DNA from: Ga0077555 sp033764055
GTDB taxonomy: Bacteria; Pseudomonadota; Alphaproteobacteria; Rhizobiales; Hyphomicrobiaceae
DNA: 64,000 bases
Direction: 5' to 3'
Assembly (NCBI GenBank): GCA_033764055.1
Contig: JANRJI010000119.1
Coordinates: 1-64,000, forward strand
The notes beneath the pieces were generated by a model. The model had not been told where the DNA came from and searched no databases. It worked only from the letters and a program-made list of their open reading frames with translations. The translations under genes were made by a program, and so were the position numbers. This document shows, in pieces, positions 44,809 through 54,326 of the stretch; the first letter of the stretch is position 1; each line of letters opens with the position of its first letter.

Positions 44809-46125
44809 TCACCGCTGTTGCGTCAGCGTCGACGGCAGCCACATGACGAGATCCGGGAACACGATGATCAGCACGACCACGATGACCTGCAGCCCGATGA
44901 ATGGCCAGATGCCGATATACATGTCGTGAAGCGTGATCGACGGCGGCGCGATGCCGCGAAGATAGAAGATCGACGGTGCCATCGGCGGCGTCAGGTAGGC
45001 CGTCTGCAGCATCACCAGGAAGACGACGCAGAACCACACCACATCGAACCCTGCCGCCGTGACCAGAGGTGTCGCGATCGGCACGATGACGAGAATGATG
45101 ACCAGCGGGTCCAGCATGAAACCGGCCAGGAATGTGATCAGCATGATCACGAACAGCAAACCCCAGCGACCGAGATTGAGTGCCTGCATCAGGTCGGTCA
45201 ACGCCTGCAGCCCGCCCGACCCGACGAACACGGCAGCGAAGATGGAGCCGCAGGTCACGATCAACAGGATCATCGCGGTAATACGGACTGTGCGCATGGT
45301 CGATTCGGCAAGTGTCGGCCAGGTCAGCCGGCCGTAGGCGGCAGCCAGCACAATGGTTCCGAGCGCCCCCATCGCCGCGGCCTCGGTCGGTGTGGCGATG
45401 CCGGCCATCATCGAGCCGAGCACGCAGATGATGACGATCACCGGCGGCACCAGAACCTGTGACGTCAAGGTCAGCTTCTCGCCGAGCGACGGCTCCGGCT
45501 CGGAGGAGGCGATCATCGGACCGTCCTCGGGCCTGATCAGGCAGCGCACGAAGATGTAGAAGATGTAGCCGGTGGCCAGCATCAGGCCAGGAACGATCAT
45601 ACCGATCAGGATGGAGCCGACCGAGGCATTGGCCACGGGCCCGATCACGACGGCGAGCACGGAGGGCGGAATGATCGTGCCGAGCGAGCCGCCGGCGCAG
45701 ATCGTGCCGCAGATCAGGGACTTGTTGTAGTTGTGGCGCAGCATCGGTGGAATGGCGAGCAGCCCGACCACGGTCTCCGTGGCGCCTACGACGCCACTGG
45801 TCGCCGCAAAGATCACGCACATGATGACGGTGCCGATGGCGAGACCGCCTGGAATGCGCCGCGTCCACATGTGGATGGCGTCGAACAGCCGGGAGGCGAT
45901 GCCGGAGGCCTCGAACATCGCCCCCATGAAGATGAAGAGCGGCACCGCGGCCAGGACCTGTGCCGTCGCCACCTCCTCGATCTTCAGCACGGACTGATGC
46001 AGCAGCCCCTCGGCGCCGAAGCTGAACATGCCGAACAGCACGGCCAGCGACAGCATGACGAATGCGACCGGGAACCCCGTCAGGATGCCGGCGATCAGGG
46101 CTGGAAACATCCAGAGGGAGGACAT
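44809..46125 (-). CDS. dctM: TRAP transporter large permease (DctM family)
   Basis: The 438-residue membrane protein has twelve or so helices in two inverted halves, with the DctM conserved stretches IAGILTGFPVAFVMLSLAVL, FMGAMFEASGIASRLFDAIH, CAGGSLGTIIPPSVLAVVIG and MLQTAYLTPPMAPSIFYLRG. It is the sodium-coupled channel subunit of a TRAP importer for organic acids. Two consecutive ATGs (46128, 46125) are candidate starts; AGGAG spacing favours 46125. The small permease gene lies 102 bases upstream. Confidence 0.92.
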   Translation of the reverse strand: MSSLWMFPALIAGILTGFPVAFVMLSLAVLFGMFSFGAEGLLHQSVLKIEEVATAQVLAAVPLFIFMGAMFEASGIASRLFDAIHMWTRRIPGGLAIGTVIMCVIFAATSGVVGATETVVGLLAIPPMLRHNYNKSLICGTICAGGSLGTIIPPSVLAVVIGPVANASVGSILIGMIVPGLMLATGYIFYIFVRCLIRPEDGPMIASSEPEPSLGEKLTLTSQVLVPPVIVIICVLGSMMAGIATPTEAAAMGALGTIVLAAAYGRLTWPTLAESTMRTVRITAMILLIVTCGSIFAAVFVGSGGLQALTDLMQALNLGRWGLLFVIMLITFLAGFMLDPLVIILVIVPIATPLVTAAGFDVVWFCVVFLVMLQTAYLTPPMAPSIFYLRGIAPPSITLHDMYIGIWPFIGLQVIVVVLIIVFPDLVMWLPSTLTQQR

Positions 46126-46227
46126 CATCGCTCCTGTAAGGGTACGGAGAAGGATTCGCGGCGAGCTATTCGTTGCCGATGACCAACGGGCGAACGACGT
46201 CGTGGCGGGAGGACGCAAAGTAAGATG

Positions 46228-46785
46228 TCAGACGCTGGAATGCCCACCGTCCGCTGCGGCGACGATCGGATCGCCCTTGATGACGCAGATGCGCCGCATG
46301 ATCTCGGCCACGACCTGGATGGTGAGCATCAGGAAGCCGACAAACAGGATCAGGCGGAAGGGCCAGAGCACCGGATTCCAGGCCGAGCCACCCGACCGTT
46401 CGCCCGTTCGATAGGCCTCGTGGAAATAGTTCCACAGGCCTGCCGTAATCCAGGCCGAGGCCGGCAGCATGAGCAATGTGAATCCGAGCAGATCGACCCA
46501 CGTCATCCGGCTGCGAGTCTCGGGCGTGTAGAGCAAGTCGACCCGAACGTGAGCGTCATGCGATAGCGCGTAGCCCACGGACAGGATGAACGCCGCGCCC
46601 ATGAGAAACGTATTGACCTCGAAGCCCCACAGCGTCGGTGCGTTGAACACGTAGCGCATCATGACGTCGTAGAGCATCAGGACGATGAGCGCGATGACCA
46701 GCACGGCGGCCAGCGCCCCGCAGGCCCGGCTCAAGGTATCGACGGCACGAACGAATGACTTCATCGGACCCATCGGCGGAGTCAC
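46228..46785 (-). CDS. dctQ: TRAP transporter small permease (DctQ family)
   Basis: The 185-residue protein has the four-helix DctQ pattern with LIVLMLYDVMMRYVFNAPTL near residue 35, FILSVGYALSHDAHVRVDLL near 68 and FRLILFVGFLMLTIQVVAEI near 140. It pairs with the large permease. The start is uncertain: GTG 46785 follows GAGGA very closely, while ATGs at 46773 and 46764 are in frame; the GTG is given here. The binding-protein gene ends 48 bases upstream, so P, Q and M form one unit. Confidence 0.87.
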   Translation of the reverse strand: MTPPMGPMKSFVRAVDTLSRACGALAAVLVIALIVLMLYDVMMRYVFNAPTLWGFEVNTFLMGAAFILSVGYALSHDAHVRVDLLYTPETRSRMTWVDLLGFTLLMLPASAWITAGLWNYFHEAYRTGERSGGSAWNPVLWPFRLILFVGFLMLTIQVVAEIMRRICVIKGDPIVAAADGGHSSV

Positions 46786-46833
46786 GGTCCTCGCAAGGAG
46801 CGCAAGCGCCGCCGCCCCCTCATCTCGCGCGTC

Positions 46834-47884
46834 TCACTTCAGCTCCATGCGGTAGGCCTTGGACCCGTCCCAACGGGCCTCGAAGGCACGCTTGTGATCG
46901 AGTGCCTTCTTGAACCAGGGGCCGGCGTCCGTCGCGTACTTGTCCTCCCACTCGCGCGTCGCCTTCTTCCAGGCCGCGATATAGGAGTCGTCGACGCGGA
47001 CCACCTCGATGCCGTCCTTCTTGTATTTCTCGAGCGCTTCGCCGTCCTGGTAGTTGATCTGCATCCAGGACTCGAGCGTCGTGCGCTTGGCGGCCTCCTC
47101 GATCAGGTACTTGGTGTGCGCGTCGAAACCATCCCAAAGCGCCTTGTCGAAGACGCATTCCTGCGCCGCGGCCGGCTGATGCACGCCGGGAAGGATGATG
47201 TACTTGGCGATCTTGTGGAAGCCGAGCGGGTAGTTGATCGAGGGCGTCGCCCACTCGATGGCATCGACGACGCCACGCTCGAGTGCCGGATAGACCTCGC
47301 CGCCGGCCAGAATCACGGTCGAGGCGCCGAGTGCCGACGCGATCTCGGCCGCAGCGCCTGCCGTGCGCCACTTGAGCCCCTTGAGGTCCTCGATGGTCCG
47401 CACCGGCTTTTTCGAGTGCATGTGCATTTCATCGGAATGCGCACCGCAGGGCATCGCCACGACATTGAACTTCTCGAGCCGCCACTCGGACCACATTTTC
47501 GCTGCGCCGGCCTCATACAGCCAGTGCAGATAGGCCTCGATGCCCGGAGCACCTGGATAGCCGCCGAAGATCACGGATGCCTTGTCCAAGCCCCAGTCGT
47601 AGCCGGGCCAATGGTGGCCAGCCGGCGCGATCTTTTTTTTGCACCGTCTCGGTCACCTTGAGCGGCGAGCCGATGGTGCCTGCCGGGAAGACCTGGAATT
47701 TCACCTTTCCTTGCGTCAGCTTGTCGACATTGTTGGCGAAGCCTTTGGCAAAGATCTCGAGGTGGGGCCCTCCGGCCCAGCTCGTCGCCATCCGCACGGA
47801 CGTCTGCGCCGACGCCGGCGCGTGTAGCACCGCCGCAAGTGCTGCCGACGCAATGAGAGCGGTAGGGCCGATACGCTGTCGCAT
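46834..47884 (-). pseudogene. TRAP transporter substrate-binding protein (DctP family), frameshifted
   Basis: Reading from ATG 47884 gives a signal peptide (LIASAALAAVLHAPASAQ) and the DctP start (VRMATSWAGGPHLEIFAKGF) up to VTETVQKKD near residue 84, where a run of eight A (T8 on the plus strand, 47633-47640) shifts the frame. The next frame carries IAPAGHHWPGYDWGLDKA then the rest of the protein to 46834, including LKGLKWRTAGAAAEIASALG and GGEVYPALERGVVDAIEWAT. Removing one A gives a normal 349-residue protein of the DctP/TakP type that binds a small carboxylate. The cause could be a true mutation, an assembly error in the homopolymer, or slippage during expression. Confidence 0.85.
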
Positions 47885-48131
47885 TGTGGGTCTCCTCCCG
47901 CGCCGGTGCCTGGCCGGTCCCGTTTCCTGGTTCGGGACTCTCGCCTCTGAGGCGGCGCTTGAGAAACTATCCCACCCGATCTAAACGCATGTCAACGCAC
48001 CGACATCATCGTGGCCCTCAGTGAGCATCGTACGGATCCTGCCGGCCTGCACGCCCTGCGCGAGACTGGGATGGCGCACTGCCGTGACGGCGCGCTAGTC
48101 TTGGTCGAAGGGACCTCGAGGAACGCATCGC

Positions 48132-48884
48132 ATGAACACCACTGAGGAGCGCGTCACGGCGGCTATTCTCGTCATCGGCGACGAGATTCTGTCGGGTCGG
48201 ACCAAAGACAAGAACATCGGCTACATAGCCGACCACCTGACCGCCATCGGCATCGACCTCAAGGAGGTTCGGGTCGTCGCCGACATCGAGGCCGACATCG
48301 TTGCGGCGGTGAACGCCCTACGCAAGCGCTACAGCTATGTTTTCACGACCGGCGGCATCGGCCCGACGCATGACGACATCACCGCCGATTCGGTCGCAAA
48401 GGCCTTCGGTGTCGGCATCGATCATCATCCCGAGGTCAAGGAGCTCCTGCTCGAAAGCTTCCGGAAGCGGAGCATCGAGCCCACCGAGGCACGCATGCGC
48501 ATGGCACGCATCCCCCACGGTGCCGATATCGTGCCGAACCGCATGTCCGTGGCGCCTGGCTTCAAGCTCGACAACGTCATCGTCATGGCCGGCATTCCGA
48601 ACGTGATGCACGTCATGCTCGACGCCGTGACCCCAAGTCTCAAGACCGGCCGCAAGCGGCTGGCCGTCGAGATCGAGCTGCTGCGCGGCGAGGGGGAGAT
48701 TGCCGAGTTGCTGGGGGAGACCCAGAACGAGTATCCCGACGTGTCGATGGGCAGCTACCCGTTCAATCGCGAGGCGCGGGTGTTCGGCACCGTGCTGGTG
48801 CTCCGTTCGACCGAGCCCGACCGCCTCGCCGCCGCCGAGGCACGGCTCAAGGAGCGCCTGTCCGCCAAGGGCATCCCCTTCTGA
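48132..48884 (+). CDS. CinA-like competence/damage protein (molybdopterin-binding fold)
   Basis: The 250-residue protein has the CinA N-terminal MoCF/MogA-like fold: ILVIGDEILSGRTKDKNIGY near residue 15, TTGGIGPTHDDITADSVAKA near 75 and GFKLDNVIVMAGIPNVM near 142. CinA proteins hydrolyse ADP-ribose or pyridine nucleotides in some bacteria; the isolated N-terminal form is widespread in alphaproteobacteria with no clear role. The C-terminal CinA deamidase domain is absent, normal for this group. ATG 48132 is preceded by GAGGAA. It is divergent from the TRAP operon. Confidence 0.85.
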   Translation: MNTTEERVTAAILVIGDEILSGRTKDKNIGYIADHLTAIGIDLKEVRVVADIEADIVAAVNALRKRYSYVFTTGGIGPTHDDITADSVAKAFGVGIDHHPEVKELLLESFRKRSIEPTEARMRMARIPHGADIVPNRMSVAPGFKLDNVIVMAGIPNVMHVMLDAVTPSLKTGRKRLAVEIELLRGEGEIAELLGETQNEYPDVSMGSYPFNREARVFGTVLVLRSTEPDRLAAAEARLKERLSAKGIPF

Positions 48885-48948
48885 CCCCGGCAGATCGATA
48901 ACCTCTGCAATCGCCAAGCATGCAGTCATCAACGGGACGAACGCCTCC

Positions 48949-50127
48949 ATGACCCAACCGCTGCTCTTCACGCCGCTCGAGCTGAGAAGCATCGCGCTCA
49001 AGAACCGCATCGTGGTCGCCCCGATGCACCAGTATGCTGCCGAGAAGGGCTTCGCGACCGACTGGCATCTGATGAATGCCGGCAAGTACGCGGCGGGCGG
49101 CGCGGGCTTCGTGATGATGGAATCGACCAAGGTCGCCCGAAACGGCTGCGGCACGGTCGGTGATACCGCACTCTGGGACGACAAATTCATTCCCAACCTT
49201 GCCCGCTGCGCCGATTTCATCAGGAAGCAAGGTGCAGTCCCCGGCATTCAGCTTGGCCATTCCGGCCGGAAGGCCCGGCTGACGCGGCCGTGGGAAGGCG
49301 GCAAGCCGCTGCAAGGCAACGAGCCCGAGGTCTACGAGTGGGAGGACTGGGAGCTCGTGGCGCCGTCGGCCGTCCCGCACACCGAGAAATCAGCCGTGCC
49401 GCGCGCATTGTCGCACAACGAGGTGCGCGACATGGTGGGCAAGTGGGCCGACGCCGCCGTCCGCGCCGACAAATGCGGCTTCGACATCCTGGAGATTCAC
49501 GCCGCACACGGCTACCTGCTGCACCAGTTCCTGTCGCCGGTGACGAACCTCCGCACCGACGAGTACGGCGGCAGCGAGCGCAATCGCATGCGCTTCCCGA
49601 TCGAGGTGGCGGAGGCGGTACGCGCCGTCTGGCCGTCGCAGAAGCCCCTATTCATGCGCCTGTCGTGCGAGGACGACGCCGGTTGGGACCTCGATGCCAG
49701 CGTGCGCTTGTCCGCGGAGCTCAAGCGCGCCGGCGTCGACGTCATCGACTGCTCGTCGGGCGGCACGCTGGAGCGCCTGTCACCGATGGACTCGGCCCGC
49801 GCCAAGACATACGGCTATCAGGTCCCCTACGCCGAGCGCATCCGCAAGGAGGCGGGCGTCAAGACCATGGCTGTCGGTCATATCATCCATGCCGACCAGG
49901 CGGAGGCGATCCTCCAGTCGGGCCGGGCCGATCTGATCGCTCTGGCGCGTGAGATCATGTACAATCCGCATTGGCCGATGGACGCGGCGCAGAAGCTCGG
50001 CGCCGACCCGGACTTCACCATGGTCCCGCCCCCGCTCCGCTACTGGCTGGCCAAGCGTGCCAAGTCCGGCTTCGAGGGCCGACCCTCCACCTACTCGAAC
50101 GGCATGGGAGATGCGTCCGGCGCCTGA
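48949..50127 (+). CDS. Old-yellow-enzyme family NADH:flavin oxidoreductase
   Basis: The 392-residue FMN protein is a full TIM barrel of the OYE/YqjM kind: LKNRIVVAPMHQYAAEKGFA near residue 20, QLGHSGRKARLTRPWEGG near 100, HAAHGYLLHQFLSPVTNLRT near 185 followed by DEYGGSERNRMRFPIEVAEA, and LARSGRADLIALAREIMYNP-type FMN phosphate site near 325-340. The paired His in HAAHGYLLHQF is the ligand-binding site. These enzymes reduce activated C=C bonds; no physiological substrate is evident. It lies 64 bases after the CinA-like gene and may share its transcript. Confidence 0.9.
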   Translation: MTQPLLFTPLELRSIALKNRIVVAPMHQYAAEKGFATDWHLMNAGKYAAGGAGFVMMESTKVARNGCGTVGDTALWDDKFIPNLARCADFIRKQGAVPGIQLGHSGRKARLTRPWEGGKPLQGNEPEVYEWEDWELVAPSAVPHTEKSAVPRALSHNEVRDMVGKWADAAVRADKCGFDILEIHAAHGYLLHQFLSPVTNLRTDEYGGSERNRMRFPIEVAEAVRAVWPSQKPLFMRLSCEDDAGWDLDASVRLSAELKRAGVDVIDCSSGGTLERLSPMDSARAKTYGYQVPYAERIRKEAGVKTMAVGHIIHADQAEAILQSGRADLIALAREIMYNPHWPMDAAQKLGADPDFTMVPPPLRYWLAKRAKSGFEGRPSTYSNGMGDASGA

Positions 50128-50166
50128 GCGGGCTCGGGACCTGCCGGGAGTGACCAGAGACCTGTG

Positions 50167-51198
50167 CTATTGTCCCCGAGCCGGCCCCTGCGCCGGCTCG
50201 CTGGCTCCCGCCATCCGTCGAGCCTCTGTCGCCAGGGCTGCGACGGGCCGCAGCAGCTCCTGCGCCACGGTATGCTCCGTAGGCTCGCCGTCGCCGATGC
50301 CGAACGTCAATCGCTCGCGCTTCTTGCCCGGCACGTGCAGCGTCCCGAACAGCCAATCCCAGATCGCCAGCACGCTTCCCAAGTTCTTGTTGAAGTGAAT
50401 GGGGTTGGTCGAGTGGTGGATCTGGTGATGCGCCGGGCTGATCAGCATCCGACCCAGCGGCCCGCTGAAGGCGATCCAGACGTGCGTGTGATGCAGATGC
50501 GCCAGCAGGTAGGTGCACACGACGACCAGCAAATTGGCATTGGCGATCGTGATCGGCTGTACGGGTCGCCCCAAGGCCCACGTGACGATCCCGTCGGTGG
50601 TGCCCATGAATATCGCCAGCGTATTCAGGAACAGCACGCTCTCGATCGGGTGCACGCGAGAATTCGTCAGCGGCGTCAGCACCTCGGCCGAATGATGCAC
50701 CTTGTGCATCTCCCACAGCGCCGGAACCGTGTGGCTGAGGTAGTGATAGACCCAGTAGGCGAGCTCATAGGCGAGGAACAGCGCCACCGTGGCGATCGCG
50801 GCGGCCGCGAGATCCGGCACCGGAGCCTTGGCGTTGGCACCGAGCAGGCCATCGAGCAGCGCGCGCAGGCCGCCGCTGACCGCCCGGTGCGAGATAACCG
50901 CACCGGCCAGGATGACCCCGAACACGAAGAGATTGAGCATCAGCAGCCGCACATCGAGCGCGGCCGAGCGCGACAGCAGCCAGCGCTTTGGAAAAAGGAG
51001 GCGCAGCAGCGCTTTGAGCCTCAGCGACCGGTTCGCCGCGAAATGCCGCTGCGCAAGCCAGACCGTGGCAATAGCGAGCGCGCACAGCAGCGAGCCGATC
51101 GACAGGTCCGAAGACGGCGAGAGCAACACCGCCTCGAGGCGATTTCCGACGTATGCGGCGTAGCGGCTTGCGCCTTCGACGAGAGCCTCGAAACTCAT
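50167..51198 (-). CDS. Sterol desaturase / fatty acid hydroxylase family protein
   Basis: The 343-residue membrane protein has four to five helices and the di-iron histidine clusters WVYHYLSHTVPALWEMHKVH near residue 160, HHSAEVLTPL, LLAHLHHTHVW near 240 and ISPAHHQIHHSTNP near 260. The family (PF04116) hydroxylates or desaturates sterols, hopanoids or fatty acyl chains. A membrane-lipid substrate is likely. ATG 51198 is used; the open frame upstream is a shadow. It is convergent with the OYE gene and divergent from the DUF2157 gene. Confidence 0.86.
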   Translation of the reverse strand: MSFEALVEGASRYAAYVGNRLEAVLLSPSSDLSIGSLLCALAIATVWLAQRHFAANRSLRLKALLRLLFPKRWLLSRSAALDVRLLMLNLFVFGVILAGAVISHRAVSGGLRALLDGLLGANAKAPVPDLAAAAIATVALFLAYELAYWVYHYLSHTVPALWEMHKVHHSAEVLTPLTNSRVHPIESVLFLNTLAIFMGTTDGIVTWALGRPVQPITIANANLLVVVCTYLLAHLHHTHVWIAFSGPLGRMLISPAHHQIHHSTNPIHFNKNLGSVLAIWDWLFGTLHVPGKKRERLTFGIGDGEPTEHTVAQELLRPVAALATEARRMAGASEPAQGPARGQ

Positions 51199-51451
51199 TG
51201 GGAACCACACTCGCACCGACTCGTGGGCCAAGGATGCCCGGTCAGCCGATGCTAGTTGGAGACGACTAACAAGGCCTTGCGACTCACTCCGCGCTGCCGC
51301 ATGTCGCAGTCCGAGCATGCGGCCGACCATTGAGAGCGGCCGGCAAACCTGCGCCGATGAGACGCTATTCACGCAGGTGCACTTTGGTCGTGCCGAGACG
51401 CCTCGCACATGTTAATAAACGTCGTTCTTTAGATTTCCACGAAGGACTTCG

Positions 51452-52564
51452 ATGCTGCGCTCCCGCAACCGCCTCCTCGACGATGTCGCCCGTTGGCAGC
51501 GCGCCGGTTGGGTGACGCCGGAGGGCGCCGCAGCGATTCGCGCCGAGCTTGCTGCACGCCACTCGGGGATCGGTCTGGCCGGTGTCCTCGCGACGCTCTC
51601 GGCGGTGCTCGTTGGTTTCGCCGTCATGAGCTTCGTGGCCGCCAACTGGCAGGTGATGTCGAAAGCCGCGCGCCTCGCCGTCATTCTCGCCGGGATGTGG
51701 GGCTCGTTCGGCGGCGCGCTCTGGCTGAGGTCTCGCGACCACGGCGCCTTGGCCGACGCGGCGCTGCTGTCTGCCGTCGCCATCTACGGGGCCGGCATCA
51801 TGCTCATCGCCCAAATGTACCACATGGACGGCCATCCGCCGGATGCGGTGCTGATGTGGGCTGGGGGCGCATTGGCGACCGGCCTGTTGACGCGGAGCAA
51901 TCCCGCAATCGCCGCGGCACTGGTGCTGTTCTGCGCATGGTCGCTGATGGAGACCATCGGCGGGGCTTACCACACCCGCATTCATTGGGCATTCCTGCCG
52001 GCCTGGGCTCTCGTCGCGTCCGGCTTTGCCCTGACGCGGTGGCGCCCGGGCCTGCACCTGCTCGCTGTTGCCCTGTCCGGCTGGATCGTCGTGCTCGGCT
52101 ATCAGGTCGGCGGTGGCCGGGGCCTCGTTGGACACCTCATCGTCACACTGATCGGGACTGCGATCGCAGGTGGCGGAGTGGGCTTCGGGCCCTGGATCGA
52201 CCGCTGGCGGCCGGTCTCCGGCGCGATCGTCGCTTACGGCTTTTCGATCGCCTTCCTCGGCGCGTTCGCACTCCAGTTCGTTGCCAATCCTCGAGGCGCC
52301 GAAACGCTCGTCCTCGGTGCCCTCGTGCTGCTCGCAATCCTTGCGACACTGGCCTGGGCATGGCGGACCGACCACCGCGGCCTTCTTTGGCTCGCCTACG
52401 CCGCATTCTCGCTCGAGATCTTCTCTCTCTACCTGAAAAAGATCGGCACGCTGCTTGGCACGTCGGCCTTCTTCCTGGTCTCCGGGCTCATGGTGGCAGC
52501 ACTCGCATGGGCCGCCCTGCGCCTCCACGCCAGGTCAGAACGACAGACGGGAGGAGCAGCATGA
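51452..52564 (+). CDS. DUF2157 domain membrane protein
   Basis: The 370-residue protein has a short N-terminal helical region (RNRLLDDVARWQRAGWVTPE, residues 4-23) then about ten hydrophobic segments. The first pair (LAGVLATLSAVLVGFAVMSF and LAVILAGMWGSFGGALWLR) and the IAQMYHMDGHPPDAVLMWAG segment near 125 are typical of the DUF2157 family. Function unknown. ATG 51452 has GAAGGA 5 bases upstream. Its stop overlaps the next start (ATGA), so it is co-translated with the GDYXXLXY protein, a pairing seen repeatedly in bacteria. Confidence 0.86.
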   Translation: MLRSRNRLLDDVARWQRAGWVTPEGAAAIRAELAARHSGIGLAGVLATLSAVLVGFAVMSFVAANWQVMSKAARLAVILAGMWGSFGGALWLRSRDHGALADAALLSAVAIYGAGIMLIAQMYHMDGHPPDAVLMWAGGALATGLLTRSNPAIAAALVLFCAWSLMETIGGAYHTRIHWAFLPAWALVASGFALTRWRPGLHLLAVALSGWIVVLGYQVGGGRGLVGHLIVTLIGTAIAGGGVGFGPWIDRWRPVSGAIVAYGFSIAFLGAFALQFVANPRGAETLVLGALVLLAILATLAWAWRTDHRGLLWLAYAAFSLEIFSLYLKKIGTLLGTSAFFLVSGLMVAALAWAALRLHARSERQTGGAA

Positions 52565-53133
52565 CACCTCTGCTCAAATTGCCGATCGCGAGCTATCTCG
52601 CGTCGGCGCTGCTGCTGACCGCAGCGCTTGGCTATCTGGTCGTCGACCGCGTGCGCCTGCTGACTACCGGCCGCGAGATCGTGCTGCCGATCGTGCCGGT
52701 CGACCCGCGCGACTTGTTCAAGGGCGATTATGCCCGGCTGGCATTCGAAATCTCGCGTCTGGACCAGAGCCTGGCTCCCGAGCCGGACCGCAATGCGGGC
52801 CCGCCCTTTGCTCGCCCTCCCATGACCGTCTATGTGACCCTCGAGCAGCGGCCGGACGGGACTTGGGGGCCCATTGCCGTTTCATCCGCCCGGCCGACCA
52901 CTCTCGACCCTGGCAAAGTCGTGCTCCGTGGCCGCACCCAGCCCTGGAGCAGGCGGGATATCACCTACGGCCTGGAGCGCTACTTCGTACCGGAAGGTAC
53001 CGGGCGCCGGATCGAGGATCTGGCCCAGAAGAGCAAGCTTGCCGCCATCGTCGCCGTCGATTCCTCGGGCGGCTCCGCGATCAAGGGCCTCCTGATTGAT
53101 GGCAGGCGTGTCTATGAGGAGCCGCTATTTTGA
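52561..53133 (+). CDS. GDYXXLXY domain protein
   Basis: The 190-residue protein has a membrane helix near residues 11-28 (SYLASALLLTAALGYLVVD), then VDPRDLFKGDYARLAFEISR near 45, in which GDYARLAF is the family motif. The rest is a predicted extracytoplasmic beta-rich domain (GLERYFVPEGTGRRIEDLAQ near 140). Function unknown. It overlaps the DUF2157 gene by four bases, so the two products probably act together in the envelope. The moaA gene is convergent, 40 bases away. Confidence 0.87.
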   Translation: MTPLLKLPIASYLASALLLTAALGYLVVDRVRLLTTGREIVLPIVPVDPRDLFKGDYARLAFEISRLDQSLAPEPDRNAGPPFARPPMTVYVTLEQRPDGTWGPIAVSSARPTTLDPGKVVLRGRTQPWSRRDITYGLERYFVPEGTGRRIEDLAQKSKLAAIVAVDSSGGSAIKGLLIDGRRVYEEPLF

Positions 53134-53173
53134 GCATCCATGGCCCGGCAGTGGCGCCGGGGCAACGCCGCTG

Positions 53174-54208
53174 TCAGCCGCCGGTGACGCTCATGTGTCG
53201 TTGCACGGCGGGACGCTTCGTGCGCCGGTCGATGATGAAGTCGTGGCCTTTCGGCTTGCGCAAGATCGCCTCGTCGATGGCCGCCGACAGCAGCGCATCG
53301 TCGGCGCTCGCCCTCAGCGCCGCCCTGAGATCGGCGGCGTCATCTTGGCCAAGGCACATGTAGAGCGTGCCGGTGCAGGTCAGTCGCACACGGTTGCAAC
53401 TCTCGCAGAAGTTGTGAGTCATCGGCGTGATGAAGCCGAGCCGCCCGCCGGTTTCCTTCACACGGACATAGCGAGCCGGACCGCCGGTCTTGTAGGGGAT
53501 GTCCTCCAGCGTGAACTGGTCCAGCAGCCGCCCTCGTACGACGGAGAGTGGCAGATATTGGTCCGTCCGGTCGCCGTCGATATCGCCGAGCGGCATCGTC
53601 TCGATCAGGGTCAGATCATAGCCACGCCCGTGGGCAAACCTCAGGAGATCCTCGATCTCGTCCTCGTTGACACCTTTGAGCGCAACGGCGTTGATCTTGA
53701 CCTCGAGCCCGGCCTTGTCGGCGGCGTCGAGACCGGTCATGACAGTCGACAGGTCTCCCCAGCGCGTGATGTCCTTGAATTTGCGCGGGTCGAGCGTATC
53801 CATCGAGACGTTGATGCGCCTCACGCCTGCAGCCTTCAGATCACCGGCATGCTTGCCGAGCTGACTGCCGTTGGTGGTGACCGTCAGCTCCTCGAGCAAC
53901 CCCGTCTCCAGGTGCCGGCCGAGGCGCTGGAACAGCCACATGATGTTCTTGCGCACCAGTGGCTCGCCGCCCGTGATCCTGAGCTTGCGAACTCCCTTGG
54001 TCACGAAAGCCGAGCACAGCCGGTCGAGCTCCTCCAGCGAGAGCAGGTCCTTCTTGGGAAGGAATGTCATGTGCTCTGACATGCAGTAGACGCACCGGAA
54101 ATCACAGCGGTCGGTGACGGAGACGCGCAAATAGCTCACATGCCGGCCAAACGGGTCGATCATCGGAGCAGTCGTGGTCCTGGGCAGCGGCACGGCAAAG
54201 TCGGTCAT
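53174..54208 (-). CDS. moaA: GTP 3',8-cyclase, molybdopterin biosynthesis
   Basis: The 344-residue radical-SAM enzyme, with MoaC, converts GTP to cyclic pyranopterin monophosphate. The N-terminal cluster is VTDRCDFRCVYCMSEHM near residue 30 (CxxxCxxC). Conserved partners include LRITGGEPLVRKNI near 77 and TVTTNGSQL near 110. The second cluster is NFCESCNRVRLTCTGTLYMC near 265. The C terminus ends in MSVTGG, the MoaA Gly-Gly tail needed for activity. No other moa genes lie nearby. The start is ATG 54208. The intergenic region upstream contains an AT-rich block (TATATATG read on the minus strand) suitable for a promoter. Confidence 0.94.
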   Translation of the reverse strand: MTDFAVPLPRTTTAPMIDPFGRHVSYLRVSVTDRCDFRCVYCMSEHMTFLPKKDLLSLEELDRLCSAFVTKGVRKLRITGGEPLVRKNIMWLFQRLGRHLETGLLEELTVTTNGSQLGKHAGDLKAAGVRRINVSMDTLDPRKFKDITRWGDLSTVMTGLDAADKAGLEVKINAVALKGVNEDEIEDLLRFAHGRGYDLTLIETMPLGDIDGDRTDQYLPLSVVRGRLLDQFTLEDIPYKTGGPARYVRVKETGGRLGFITPMTHNFCESCNRVRLTCTGTLYMCLGQDDAADLRAALRASADDALLSAAIDEAILRKPKGHDFIIDRRTKRPAVQRHMSVTGG

Positions 54209-54326
54209 GGCGGGCCTTCGATGGCGGACACATCATATATAGCATGGACCTACCCAATTCCGAGTCACGAGATTGGATTTCGCTCAGAACGCAGGTCTGC
54301 CGACGCGGCGGCGCCGCACATTGCCA

